Source of the DNA: Yersinia similis
GTDB lineage: Bacteria > Pseudomonadota > Gammaproteobacteria > Enterobacterales > Enterobacteriaceae
DNA length: 35,730 nucleotides
Direction: 5' to 3'
NCBI RefSeq assembly: GCF_001053095.1
Contig: NZ_CGBP01000021.1
Span: forward strand, 49,514 to 85,243
Every line of letters begins with the position of its first letter. The first letter of the stretch is position 1. Shown here piece after piece: positions 24,296 through 32,324 of this stretch. Under the pieces are notes generated by a model that ran no database searches, was not told the DNA's origin, and saw nothing but the letters and a program-made list of their open reading frames with translations. The position numbers and the translations under genes were made by a program.

Positions 24296-25586
24296 ATGTT
24301 GTTGGCAGGTGCTATTTTTATCCTGACTATCGTGTTAGTTATCTGGCAACCCAAAGGGTTGGGGATTGGTTGGAGTGCCATGTTGGGCGCGGGGCTGGCA
24401 TTACTCACTGGCGTGGTACATGTGAGTGATATTCCCGTGGTTTGGCAAATTGTCTGGAATGCCACTGCGACCTTTATCGCTATTATCATCATCAGCCTGT
24501 TACTGGATGAGTCGGGTTTCTTTGAATGGGCAGCTTTGCATGTCGCACGGTGGGGTAATGGCCATGGTCGCCGGCTGTTTACTTACATCATCTTACTCGG
24601 CGCAGCAGTCGCTGCATTGTTTGCCAATGATGGTGCGGCGCTGATCCTCACGCCGATTGTCATTGCCATGCTATTGGCGCTGGGTTTCGGCCGTGGCGCA
24701 ACATTGGCCTTTGTGATGGCGGCGGGGTTTATTGCCGATACTGCCAGCTTGCCACTTATCGTGTCGAATCTGGTGAATATAGTTTCTGCGGACTTCTTTA
24801 ACCTCGGATTCACTGCATACGCGGCGGTTATGGTGCCGGTTAATCTGGTCGCAGTTATCGCAACGCTGGCAATGCTACATCTATTTTTTCGTAAAGACAT
24901 TCCGGTGGTTTATGATTTATCTCTGCTGAAAGCCCCGCAAGATGCTATCCGCGATATGAATACGTTCAAAACCGGCTGGCTGGTCCTTGCCCTACTGCTA
25001 ATCGGGTTCTTTGCACTGGAACCGCTCGGTGTTCCAGTGAGTCTGGTGGCCGCCGTCGGTGCGCTGATTTTGTTGGCTGTAGCAAAAAAAAGGACATGCC
25101 ATCAATACAGGCAAAGTGCTACGTGGTGCACCTTGGCAAATTGTCATCTTTTCATTAGGGATGTATCTGGTGGTTTATGGCCTGCGTAATGCGGGTCTGA
25201 CCCACTATATTTCAACGTTGCTAAACCGACTGGGTGAACAGGGGCTGTGGGCGTCCACGTTAGGGACTGGCTTCTTAACCGCGTTTCTCTCTTCCATTAT
25301 GAATAATTTACCCACCGTTCTGGTAGGGGCACTTTCTATCGAAGGTAGCACCGCAACCGGGTTAATTAAAGAGGCGATGATTTATGCCAATGTCATTGGT
25401 AGCGATCTAGGGCCGAAAATCACCCCTATAGGTAGCCTGGCAACCTTATTGTGGCTGCATGTTTTGTCGCAAAAAAATATGACCATCACCTGGGGGTATT
25501 ATTTCCGAGTAGGGATTATCATGACCCTCCCAGTGCTATTTGTGACATTGAGCGCACTCGCACTACGATTGTCCGTATCGATATAA
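24296..25586 (+). pseudogene. arsB: Arsenite efflux pump arsB, frameshifted in an A8 tract
   Basis: ArsB is an inner-membrane arsenite/antimonite exporter of about 429 residues. The first frame (24296-25189) encodes the N-terminal part up to ILLAVAKK, then goes out of frame. The second frame (to 25586) continues [20 protein letters not shown] through the normal C-terminus. The break lies at eight adenines, 25084-25091. Removing one A joins the frames and gives 429 residues, exactly the E. coli ArsB length. The first frame alone loses the last third of the protein. Either the gene is inactive, or slippage on the A-run restores some full protein, or the extra A is a sequencing error. All other ArsB features look intact. 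Confidence 0.92.
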
Positions 25587-25630
25587 TCACCTATTAATAT
25601 AATCGCCTGTCGATGTAACTACCTACTATT

Positions 25631-25647
25631 CCATGCTAGTAGCATGG
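25631..25647. repeat. Palindrome between arsB and arsC
   Basis: Perfect 8-bp arms CCATGCTA and TAGCATGG flank a single G. It lies 35 bp before arsC. The one-base loop makes an RNA hairpin tight, so it may instead be a protein-binding site or a processing element. Confidence 0.5.
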
Positions 25648-25681
25648 TTACTCTACAGGCATTTTGATGAAGGATATCCCT

Positions 25682-26041
25682 ATGTGTAATGTGACCATTT
25701 ATCATAATCCAGCCTGTGGCACCTCGCGTAACACGCTGGAATTTATCCGTAATAGCGGTGTTGAACCCAATGTTATCCTTTATCTGGAAACTCCGCCCAA
25801 TCGTGAAACATTGGTCAAATTGATTGCCGATATGGGTATCACCGTGCGGGCGTTATTACGCCAGAATGTAGAACCTTATGAGCAATTGGGGTTATCTGAT
25901 GATAAATGGCAGGATGAGCAACTGATTGATTTTATGTTGCAATATCCCCTCCTGATAAACCGCCCCATCGTCGTCACACCGTTAGGAACAAGATTATGCC
26001 GCCCTTCAGCGTCCGTGCGGGATATTTTACCCAGCCCGTAG
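25682..26041 (+). CDS. arsC: Arsenate reductase, C-terminus altered by frameshift
   Basis: This glutaredoxin-dependent arsenate reductase of the plasmid R773 type reduces arsenate to arsenite for export. The start at 25682 has AAGGA eight bases before it. The active-site loop YHNPACGTSRN contains the catalytic cysteine at residue 12, and the RPIVVTPLGTRLCRP segment carries the later arginine residues. The reading frame ends at 119 residues with DILPSP, whereas the family has 141. In the next frame the sequence continues VVQGFSKKDREIV to a stop at 26107-26109, which matches the usual QKGAFSKEDGEKVV tail and restores about 141 residues. The tail is therefore lost by a frameshift near 26035, after all catalytic residues, so activity may survive. 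Confidence 0.93.
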   Translation: MCNVTIYHNPACGTSRNTLEFIRNSGVEPNVILYLETPPNRETLVKLIADMGITVRALLRQNVEPYEQLGLSDDKWQDEQLIDFMLQYPLLINRPIVVTPLGTRLCRPSASVRDILPSP

Positions 26042-26448
26042 TCCAAGGTTTCAGCAAAAAAGATAGAGAAATCGTGAGGAAAAATATCTTACCCGCTGAC
26101 TCTATTTGATTTATTCGTGGTCTACGACCCTATTCAATAAATAGTTATTAATAGGTCGCAGTAACACAAAAGAACAAAACAAGAACTTTTGTTTTAGCGC
26201 ACAAAATAAAATAATTAGAATTTAATAACAAAAAAACAAATTTAACAAAATAAAAAATCATTTGTTTACTTATAGAAACAATAAACCGCTACTACGAAGG
26301 AAATAGAAAACGAACAATACAGAAATGGTGAATTTTTCTGTTCACCCTATTATACAAATGCTCTACTATTCATTCCTGTTTAAAACAATAACCCTTCACC
26401 TTATGTGATAAGTGGCCAAGTGTGATAAGTGGCCGAGGGCAGCGCTCC
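26042..26448. other. AT-rich region between arsC and the SorC-type regulator
   Basis: No gene was found apart from the displaced arsC tail (to 26109). A hairpin with arms CGACC(C)TATT at 26125-26134 and AATAGGTCG at 26150-26158 may end the ars transcript. A 7-bp inverted repeat (ACAAAAG 26166-26172, CTTTTGT 26186-26192) and a 14-bp direct repeat near the regulator start are the other structures. Confidence 0.55.
26404..26434. repeat. Exact 14-bp direct repeat before the SorC-type regulator
   Basis: TGTGATAAGTGGCC occurs at 26404-26417 and 26421-26434, with AAG between. It spans the leader just upstream of the regulator start and includes a possible GTG codon at 26422. It could be an autoregulatory site or a local duplication. 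Confidence 0.8.
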
Positions 26449-27420
26449 ATGGAAAAACAGATGATCCCACAAGACAATGAGTTATTAACTGAAATTGCTG
26501 TTTCGTATTATCAGGATGAAATGACTCAGGAAGAAATTGCACACAAGTTTGGCATTTCAAGGATCAAAGTCGGTCGCTTGCTGAAACGAGCGAAAACAGA
26601 GGGCATTGTTGAGATTAACGTTCGTTATCATCCGGTATTCAGTACCCGCCTTGAGCAACAGTTAATCGAGCATTTTGGGTTGAAACGGGCGCTGATAGCA
26701 CTTGATTATCAGGATGAGGATGAACAACGCCGCCAGGTCGCCGCGTTGGTTTCAGCTTACTTAGCCACTAACTTAAAAGACAACACGGTATTGGCCGTTG
26801 GCCAAGGGCGAAATGTTGCGGCCATCGCGGACCACGTCAGCGTCGTGCCAGAAAGGCACTGTAAGTTTATCTGTGGCATCGGTGGAACACACCGCCCAGG
26901 TGATGCGATTAATGCCGATCACATCAGCCGCCGCTTAGCCAAGAAATTTGGCGGAACGAGTGAAACTCTGTACGCACCCGCGTATGTAGAAAACCGGGCG
27001 CTAAAAGAAGCCTTTATGCAAAACGGTACCATTAAAGAGACACTGGACCGTGCCCGTAAGGCTGATATGGCTCTGGTTGGCATCGGTGATATGAACGAAA
27101 ACAGCTATATGGTGGAGCTGGGCTGGTTCACTCCTCAGGAGATAGTCGACGCCAGTCTGCATCAAGGTGTGACAGGCGAAATTGCGGGATACGATTTTTT
27201 TGATGCACAGGGCCAACCCGCTAATACAGTAATGAATGATCGGGTTATTGGTATCAGCACCCAAGAACTCCGCCAGATCCCCTGCGTTATCGCTATCGCT
27301 TCTGAAAACACCAAAGCATTAGCACTGCTGGGTGCCTTGCGTACCGGTGCAATTGATATTATTGCGACCAGCGCATCCAATGCCCGGACTATTTTAAAGA
27401 TGATTCAACATCAGCCGTAA
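26449..27420 (+). CDS. SorC/DeoR-type sugar-binding transcription regulator
   Basis: The protein has 323 residues from 26449, with GAGGG about 10 bases upstream; GTG at 26422 and ATG at 26461 are alternatives. An N-terminal helix-turn-helix, MTQEEIAHKFGISRIKVGRLLKRAK, is followed by the SorC effector domain with VLAVGQGRNVAAIADHV, GIGGTHRPGDAINADHI, and ADMALVGIGDMNENS. This family senses phosphorylated sugars or polyols; EryD of the erythritol operon is a member. It faces convergently the four minus-strand catabolic genes ending at 27561, and probably controls them and the RpiB-type gene. That role is inferred from position. Confidence 0.88.
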   Translation: MEKQMIPQDNELLTEIAVSYYQDEMTQEEIAHKFGISRIKVGRLLKRAKTEGIVEINVRYHPVFSTRLEQQLIEHFGLKRALIALDYQDEDEQRRQVAALVSAYLATNLKDNTVLAVGQGRNVAAIADHVSVVPERHCKFICGIGGTHRPGDAINADHISRRLAKKFGGTSETLYAPAYVENRALKEAFMQNGTIKETLDRARKADMALVGIGDMNENSYMVELGWFTPQEIVDASLHQGVTGEIAGYDFFDAQGQPANTVMNDRVIGISTQELRQIPCVIAIASENTKALALLGALRTGAIDIIATSASNARTILKMIQHQP

Positions 27421-27446
27421 TCGATCGTAATATTACAGGCGGATAA

Positions 27447-27479
27447 ATAGATAGGTAGAATAGATAGGTAGATAGGTAG
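27447..27479. repeat. Short tandem repeat of ATAGGTAG type
   Basis: This is a run of ATAG, ATAGGTAG, AATAGATAGGTAG and GATAGGTAG units between the convergent SorC and DhaL genes. It looks like a slippage-prone microsatellite outside any coding frame. Confidence 0.7.
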
Positions 27480-27534
27480 CGATTGGGCCAGTCTCTTATA
27501 CTGGTCACCCACATCGCTTCTCACCTGAATACCA

Positions 27535-27556
27535 CGGTCAGTATTGTTGCTGACCG
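27535..27556. terminator. Hairpin between convergent sorC-type and dhaL-type genes
   Basis: Perfect 7-bp arms CGGTCAG (27535-27541) and CTGACCG (27550-27556) enclose an 8-base loop. It ends five bases before the dhaL-type stop codon. A second small hairpin (CCAGT/ACTGG) lies near 27488-27503. Either may serve as a bidirectional terminator. Confidence 0.5.
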
Positions 27557-27560
27557 CTAT

Positions 27561-28355
27561 CTACGGCTCCAACCGCCGTTCTACAGAATCAGCCAGTTGA
27601 GTCAGTATTAAGCAACAGGAGGTTGCACCGGCATCCAGAACCCCCCGAGAACGTTCACCCAGACGACTTGCCCGCCCAATTTTAGCCACTAAATCAAGGG
27701 TAGAATCGCGCCCCATACTGGCCGCATGTTTCATCCGATGCAGCGACTCAACAAACGGCTGCTGCTGTTGTTGTGCCAATTCAAATGCTGCACTCGCCGG
27801 AATAAGCGTATCCATAATGCATTTATCACCAACACGGGCGTCAGTCACCTCCTGCAAGTCAGTCAGGCCACCTTTTAGCATCGCACCAAAAGCAGCCGCA
27901 TCCATTTTATCGCAACCTCGAATGCTATCGGCCATTCCCATAAAAATACTGCCATAGAGTGGCCCCATCGATCCCCCGATGCCTTCCATCAGCGCGTCAG
28001 AGAGCGCATCCAGTGCCTCAGCTATCGTCAGATTTTTGCCTTTGATATTTTCAGTGCAAAGGTTAAAACCTTTAGCCATATTAATACCGTGGTCACCATC
28101 ACCGATAGCACCGTCAATTTCACTCAGGTATTCACGGTTTGCGAGGATCGTATTGGCCATTTCCTCAATGATCGGGGTACCGTCGGTTATACATTTATCG
28201 GTTATACATTTATCGTTTGTAGATCGATCGTTTGTAGATCCATCTTTCATCGCATTATCTTTCATAAACTCATCTTTCATAAATTCATCTTTCACATATT
28301 GGTTTTTTATACCGCTGTCGTTCACGTATTCGTCTTTTATCAATAATGCCTTCAT
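27561..28355 (-). CDS. DhaL-type kinase subunit with a repeat-built N-terminal extension
   Basis: This 264-residue protein is the nucleotide-binding subunit of a dihydroxyacetone-type kinase. The magnesium-binding aspartates D81, D86 and D88 in EIDGAIGDGDHG have the spacing of E. coli DhaL D30, D35 and D37. GGSMGPLYG, VGDKCIMDTLIPA and DAGATSCCLIL complete the domain, so about 204 residues are normal. The first 60 residues are twelve 5-residue units such as IKDEY, VKDEF, MKDEF, MKDGS, TNDRS and ITDKC, which is not family-typical. The start at 28355 follows the DhaK stop by 6 bp with a GGGA ribosome site, so the extension should be translated. With the DhaK-type protein it probably phosphorylates a tetrulose; no DhaM phosphoryl donor gene is present. 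Confidence 0.88.
   Translation of the reverse strand: MKALLIKDEYVNDSGIKNQYVKDEFMKDEFMKDNAMKDGSTNDRSTNDKCITDKCITDGTPIIEEMANTILANREYLSEIDGAIGDGDHGINMAKGFNLCTENIKGKNLTIAEALDALSDALMEGIGGSMGPLYGSIFMGMADSIRGCDKMDAAAFGAMLKGGLTDLQEVTDARVGDKCIMDTLIPASAAFELAQQQQQPFVESLHRMKHAASMGRDSTLDLVAKIGRASRLGERSRGVLDAGATSCCLILTQLADSVERRLEP
28176..28355 (-). repeat. 15-bp tandem repeats encoding the DhaL-type N-terminus
   Basis: About twelve 15-bp imperfect units lie in frame. On the plus strand typical units are GTTATACATTTATCG (twice), TTTGTAGATCGATCG/TTTGTAGATCCATCT, and TTCATAAACTCATCT/TTCATAAATTCATCT. Neighbouring units are most alike, which suggests growth by slippage. Changes in copy number would keep the frame. 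Confidence 0.9.
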
Positions 28356-28361
28356 AGTCCC

Positions 28362-29363
28362 TTACTCCAGCTGGGTTAAGCCTAATGAATGAGTGGGTAC
28401 ATCAATTAAAGATTTTAATTCATCATCCAGTTTCATCAGCGTCAGCGTGACACCCATCATGTCTAGCGAGGTAAAATAATTGCCAATATAAGGGCGATAT
28501 ATTGTTATCCCCTGCGCCTCTAATAATTTGGCGACTTCTGCATAATAGATATACAGCTCAATGGTCGGCGTGGCACCGAGCCCAGAGATCAACACCGCCA
28601 CATCATCACCTTGGCTAAACGGCATATCAGCGACCACCAAATCCACCATGGTCTTCGCCATCTGATGTGCATTCTGTAGCGACTCGACCCGAATACCCGG
28701 TTCTCCGTGATGACCAATCCCCACTTCCATCATGCCGTCTTCTATCGAAAAATTAGGTTTACCTACCGCCGGGATGGTACAGGAGGTTAAACCCACCCCG
28801 ATTGAACGGCAGTGATCAATCGCTTTCTGAGCAACCTCGATCACATCATCCAAAGCGTAGCCTTGAGCCGCCGCTGCCGCGCCCACTTTCCACATGAAAA
28901 TTTCACCGGCTACACCTCGGCGCTTCTCTCTTTCTGCCGGTGGTGCGGAGGCCACATCATCATTGGCAACCACGGTGCGAACCCTTATCCCCATCGCCTC
29001 GGCTTTTTTTGCCGCCATTTTGACGTTCATATTGTCTCCGGCATAATTACCGTACAGGCAAGCAACCCCCGCACCGCCGTCAGCGACTTTAAACGCTTCT
29101 AAAAATGCTCCAGCCGCCGGTGAAGAGAAAACCTCACCAACCGCCACAGCATCCAGCATATTTTTACCGATGTAGCCCAGAAACGCAGGTTCATGACCAG
29201 AGCCGCCCCCGGTCACTACGCCTACTTTCCCTTGGCGCGGTATTTCTGGATACTTCAATACTTTCTCATGTGCGGTTTTAGCAAAGAAATGTGGATAAGC
29301 CGCTAAATAGCCTTTTATCGCATCTTCCACAACCTGATCAGGATCGTTAATAATTCGATTCAT
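28362..29363 (-). CDS. DhaK-type kinase subunit, probable tetrulose kinase
   Basis: This 333-residue substrate-binding subunit belongs to the dihydroxyacetone kinase family. GGGSGHEPAFLGYIG includes H57, and GIGHHGEPG carries H219 at the position of the histidine that binds the keto sugar covalently as a hemiaminal. GDNMNVKMA and ANDDVASAPP are also family motifs. The start at 29363 (MNRIIND) is preferred because the upstream in-frame extension is unlike the family. Two dehydrogenases and an RpiB-type isomerase are encoded next door, matching the layout of LerK/DerK tetrulose kinases in tetritol pathways, so L- or D-erythrulose is a likely substrate. Plain dihydroxyacetone cannot be excluded. 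Confidence 0.87.
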   Translation of the reverse strand: MNRIINDPDQVVEDAIKGYLAAYPHFFAKTAHEKVLKYPEIPRQGKVGVVTGGGSGHEPAFLGYIGKNMLDAVAVGEVFSSPAAGAFLEAFKVADGGAGVACLYGNYAGDNMNVKMAAKKAEAMGIRVRTVVANDDVASAPPAEREKRRGVAGEIFMWKVGAAAAAQGYALDDVIEVAQKAIDHCRSIGVGLTSCTIPAVGKPNFSIEDGMMEVGIGHHGEPGIRVESLQNAHQMAKTMVDLVVADMPFSQGDDVAVLISGLGATPTIELYIYYAEVAKLLEAQGITIYRPYIGNYFTSLDMMGVTLTLMKLDDELKSLIDVPTHSLGLTQLE

Positions 29364-29449
29364 AGCAATCTCGTTAAAATGGAAAACAAATAAAAACAGT
29401 GAGTTAACTAACTGGCCGCCATTGTAGTTTAGAGAAAGCGACCACAGCA

Positions 29450-30220
29450 CTATTGGATGGTATATCCCCCATCAATGACTAAATTTTCACCGGTTATCAT
29501 ATTGGCAGCGTCACTGGCTAAGAACAGTGCGCACGCTGCAACCTCGGCGGGATAAGCAAAACGGCGTGCGGGTATTTTCAGCTTCATATCTTCAGCGAGC
29601 TGGCCTGACCATGCTTTCTGGCCTAGCGCAGTCAGTACCACCGTCGGTGAAATAGCATTAACTTGTATGCCCAACGGCCCCCACTCTAATGCCAGTACTT
29701 TGGTGATACCGATCACGCCAAATTTACTGGCGCAATACGCTAAGTGATTGACGATAGCCACAACACCAGCTTGAGAAGCCAAATTCACGATTTTGCCGTG
29801 TCCATGCTGAATAAAATGTTTTCCCACTTCCTGGCTCATGAGAAAGACACCTTTCAGGTTGATATCAATCGTTCTGTCCCAATCTTGTTCACGCACTTTT
29901 TCCGCAGGATCCAGCGCAGCAATGCCCGCGCTATTCACTAAAATATCCAACTGGCCAAAAGCCCCGATTGCCTGAGCGACCGCCTGCCTGACGGATTGAC
30001 TATCACTAACATCGCACTGCAATCCGACAGCGTTATCCCTATCTAACTGTTCGGCTATTTCAGCGACGTTATCGGCACAATCCATCAACACCACTCGTGC
30101 ACCTTTGGCTAAGTACAGTTCGGCAATCGCGTAGCCAATCCCCGTGGCACCACCAGTAATGGCCGCCACTTTGCCACTTAGGGAAAACGCCGTATCAAAC
30201 CATTTATAATCGTTTGGCAT
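29450..30220 (-). CDS. Short-chain dehydrogenase, D-threitol/arabitol dehydrogenase-like
   Basis: This 256-residue NAD(P)-dependent classical SDR starts at 30220, after AAGGAG. It has the cofactor motif TGGATGIG (residues 23-30 or so), NSAG, and the catalytic serine in NLASQAG with YCASK. The C-terminus ends in DGGYTIQ. It resembles GolD/DthD-type polyol dehydrogenases, which oxidise a secondary alcohol of D-arabitol or D-threitol to the ketose. It lies in one minus-strand transcript between the zinc dehydrogenase and the DhaK-type gene. The polyol assignment is inferred from the neighbours. Confidence 0.88.
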   Translation of the reverse strand: MPNDYKWFDTAFSLSGKVAAITGGATGIGYAIAELYLAKGARVVLMDCADNVAEIAEQLDRDNAVGLQCDVSDSQSVRQAVAQAIGAFGQLDILVNSAGIAALDPAEKVREQDWDRTIDINLKGVFLMSQEVGKHFIQHGHGKIVNLASQAGVVAIVNHLAYCASKFGVIGITKVLALEWGPLGIQVNAISPTVVLTALGQKAWSGQLAEDMKLKIPARRFAYPAEVAACALFLASDAANMITGENLVIDGGYTIQ

Positions 30221-30270
30221 CTCTATACTCCTTCTTCGTGATCCGCCCTGACTCAAAAAATAAGCGCTGA

Positions 30271-31386
30271 TTACGTTATATTGGGATTGAGAACCACTTT
30301 AAGTGAGTCAACGCCTCTTTTGACCAACTCAATACCCTCGGCATATTTCTCCAATGGCAAGATATGCGTGACAACTCCCTCGGTCGGTAAATCACCGTTA
30401 GAGATACCTTCGATCACTAGCGGGAAGCAATATGGCCCCAGATGTGACCCCAAGACATCAAGTTCCTTACGGTCACTGATGATGCTCCAATCAACGGTCA
30501 CGGGATCTTTAAATACCGAGAATTCAACAAACGTCCCCAACTTGCGCAGCAGAGTTAATCCTTGTTCAACGGCCTTTTGCGCACCAGTGGCATCAATGTA
30601 GATATCGCAACCATAACCACCGGTCATTTCTTTAATCAGGGTATTTACATCATCTCTGCTGGGATTAAGCACCAAATCAGCGCCAAACTTCTTGGCGAGA
30701 GCCAAACGATCATCCGATAAATCCAGCACAATGAGCTTGGCAGCCCCAGACTTTTTAATAGCCCCAATCATGCCTAGCCCTAATGTTCCTGATCCGGCCA
30801 AAACCACCACATCACCGAGTTTTATCTTGGCACGCTGTACCGCGTGAAATGCGCAGGCATAGGGTTCAATCAGAATGGCTTTTTCTAAAGGAAGGTGATC
30901 AGGGACATGATAATTAATTGCCTCTTTCGTGAATTTCAGATATTCAGCCATCGCGCCATTAACATTGCTCTGGAAGCCGTACAGATCATGTTTTTCGCAC
31001 ATCCAGTACTGCCCATGGTTACAAAACCGACATCCCCAGCAGGGAACGATTTGCTCAGAAGTCACTCGGTCACCTAGCTCAAACCCCTCAACATCAGCGC
31101 CCAAACCAACGACGTGACCAATAAATTCATGGCCTGGAATCATTGGCGCTTTGATATAAGCAGGTTGCTTATCATCACCCCAGAAACTGGGGGCCCCCTC
31201 AAAAGCCTTGGTGTCCCCGGCACAGATGCCACACCCTTCAACTTTGACCAAGATCTCTTTGGCATCGATAGTCGGAACCGGCACTATTTCAAACCGATAA
31301 TCGCGCGGCCCATAGGCAACAACTGCACGCATTGTCTCGGGGATACCCTCCGCCATTTGAGCACCTTTAAGGTTTTCGTCACTCAT
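30271..31386 (-). CDS. Zinc-dependent alcohol dehydrogenase, erythritol/L-threitol dehydrogenase-like
   Basis: This 371-residue medium-chain dehydrogenase starts at 31386, after AAAGGAG. The catalytic zinc ligands are C55 (GCGIC) and H86-E87 (GHEF). The structural zinc cluster has C116, C119, C122 and C130 (CWGCRFCNHGQYWMC). The Rossmann motif LAGSGTLGLGMIGA and KFGAD follow. It resembles the threonine/sorbitol-dehydrogenase branch, and I recognise it as close to proteins named erythritol/L-threitol dehydrogenase. It would oxidise the polyol to a tetrulose for the DhaK/DhaL-type kinase. It is the first gene of the minus-strand operon and diverges from the RpiB-type gene. Confidence 0.85.
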   Translation of the reverse strand: MSDENLKGAQMAEGIPETMRAVVAYGPRDYRFEIVPVPTIDAKEILVKVEGCGICAGDTKAFEGAPSFWGDDKQPAYIKAPMIPGHEFIGHVVGLGADVEGFELGDRVTSEQIVPCWGCRFCNHGQYWMCEKHDLYGFQSNVNGAMAEYLKFTKEAINYHVPDHLPLEKAILIEPYACAFHAVQRAKIKLGDVVVLAGSGTLGLGMIGAIKKSGAAKLIVLDLSDDRLALAKKFGADLVLNPSRDDVNTLIKEMTGGYGCDIYIDATGAQKAVEQGLTLLRKLGTFVEFSVFKDPVTVDWSIISDRKELDVLGSHLGPYCFPLVIEGISNGDLPTEGVVTHILPLEKYAEGIELVKRGVDSLKVVLNPNIT

Positions 31387-31868
31387 GCTGGACTCCTTTA
31401 ACGATTTTTTATCGCATACGTGCTTTGTGATAAATGTCTTGTCAGATATCTGAATTCATCTTAAACACTCGTTGAACATAAGATTTAACTACGTACTATT
31501 GAACAGTATGATCAAGCGCAGGCCTACGACTATTAAAAAATGCTCAGGCTGTGAGAGAAGTCATAAATAAAATCTACCCTTCCCATTAAATCGTTAACCA
31601 ACCATCAACAACTCATTAAAAAACAACATAAATACCTAAAAAGATATTGGGTAATTAAAAATCGAACATAAGTTTATTGACTGGGTATATAAAAAGCTTG
31701 AATATATGGATCAAATGATCATGTATCGATCTTTTGAAAGATCTGGTTTTATACAATCCCTTATGCAAAGCCCACAGATGTAAAACCTGAAGAAGACCGG
31801 CGTACTGATGATATTTATGCGTGGGAAGGGTTAACCGGATTACAGCTCAATCTGTTGAGGGGTAAAAT
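31387..31868. promoter_or_regulatory. Divergent promoter region between dehydrogenase and RpiB-type genes
   Basis: This 482-bp AT-rich region has no gene. It contains the near-palindrome GATCTTTTGAAAGATC at 31728-31743, and GATCAAATGATC just before it (31709-31720). Such sites could bind the SorC-type regulator; the match is positional only. Both operons of the predicted tetritol pathway start from this region. Confidence 0.5.
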
Positions 31869-32324
31869 ATGTTATCTATTGCAATCGGCTGTGATGATGC
31901 CGCTATTGAGATGAAAAACCAGATCATTATTTTTCTACAAAGTAAGAACATCACTGTCGTGGATTACAGCTGCGATCAACATCAAGAACTGACGATGTAC
32001 CCCGATATTGCTATTCAGGTTGCCCTGGCGATTAAAGCCGGGAAACATGAGCGCGGGATCCTTATTTGTGGAACGGGTATTGGGATGAGCATCTCTGCCA
32101 ATAAAGTTTTTGGCGTCCGTGCAGCTCAGTGTCATGATACTTTTTCTGCCCAACGAGCCAGAAAAAGTAACAATGCCCAAATCATCTGTTTAGGCGCCCG
32201 TGTTATTGGCCCGGAGTTAGCCAAAACCCTGATCGAGGCTTGGCTAGATGCTGAATTTGATGGGGGCGGGTCAACGGCAAAAGTGGAACGGATCCGCTAT
32301 TACGAGCAGAGTCTGCATGATTGA
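31869..32324 (+). CDS. RpiB/LacAB-family sugar-phosphate isomerase
   Basis: This 151-residue aldose-ketose isomerase of the ribose-5-phosphate isomerase B family has GCDDAAIEMK at the N-terminus, the catalytic cysteine C67 in LICGTGIGMSISANK, H89 in CHD, and the SAQRARKSNNAQIICLGARVIG segment. GAGGGG is seven bases before the start. In tetritol pathways a member of this family (DerI/EryI) converts D-erythrulose 4-phosphate to D-erythrose 4-phosphate, which fits the kinase and dehydrogenases encoded next door. A ribose-phosphate isomerase role is the alternative. Confidence 0.88.
   Translation: MLSIAIGCDDAAIEMKNQIIIFLQSKNITVVDYSCDQHQELTMYPDIAIQVALAIKAGKHERGILICGTGIGMSISANKVFGVRAAQCHDTFSAQRARKSNNAQIICLGARVIGPELAKTLIEAWLDAEFDGGGSTAKVERIRYYEQSLHD

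Noticed and set aside
25084-25091. Programmed ribosomal frameshift in arsB
   Set aside because: ArsB is a single-frame gene in relatives and there is no stimulatory structure I can identify; simple slippage mutation or read error is more likely.
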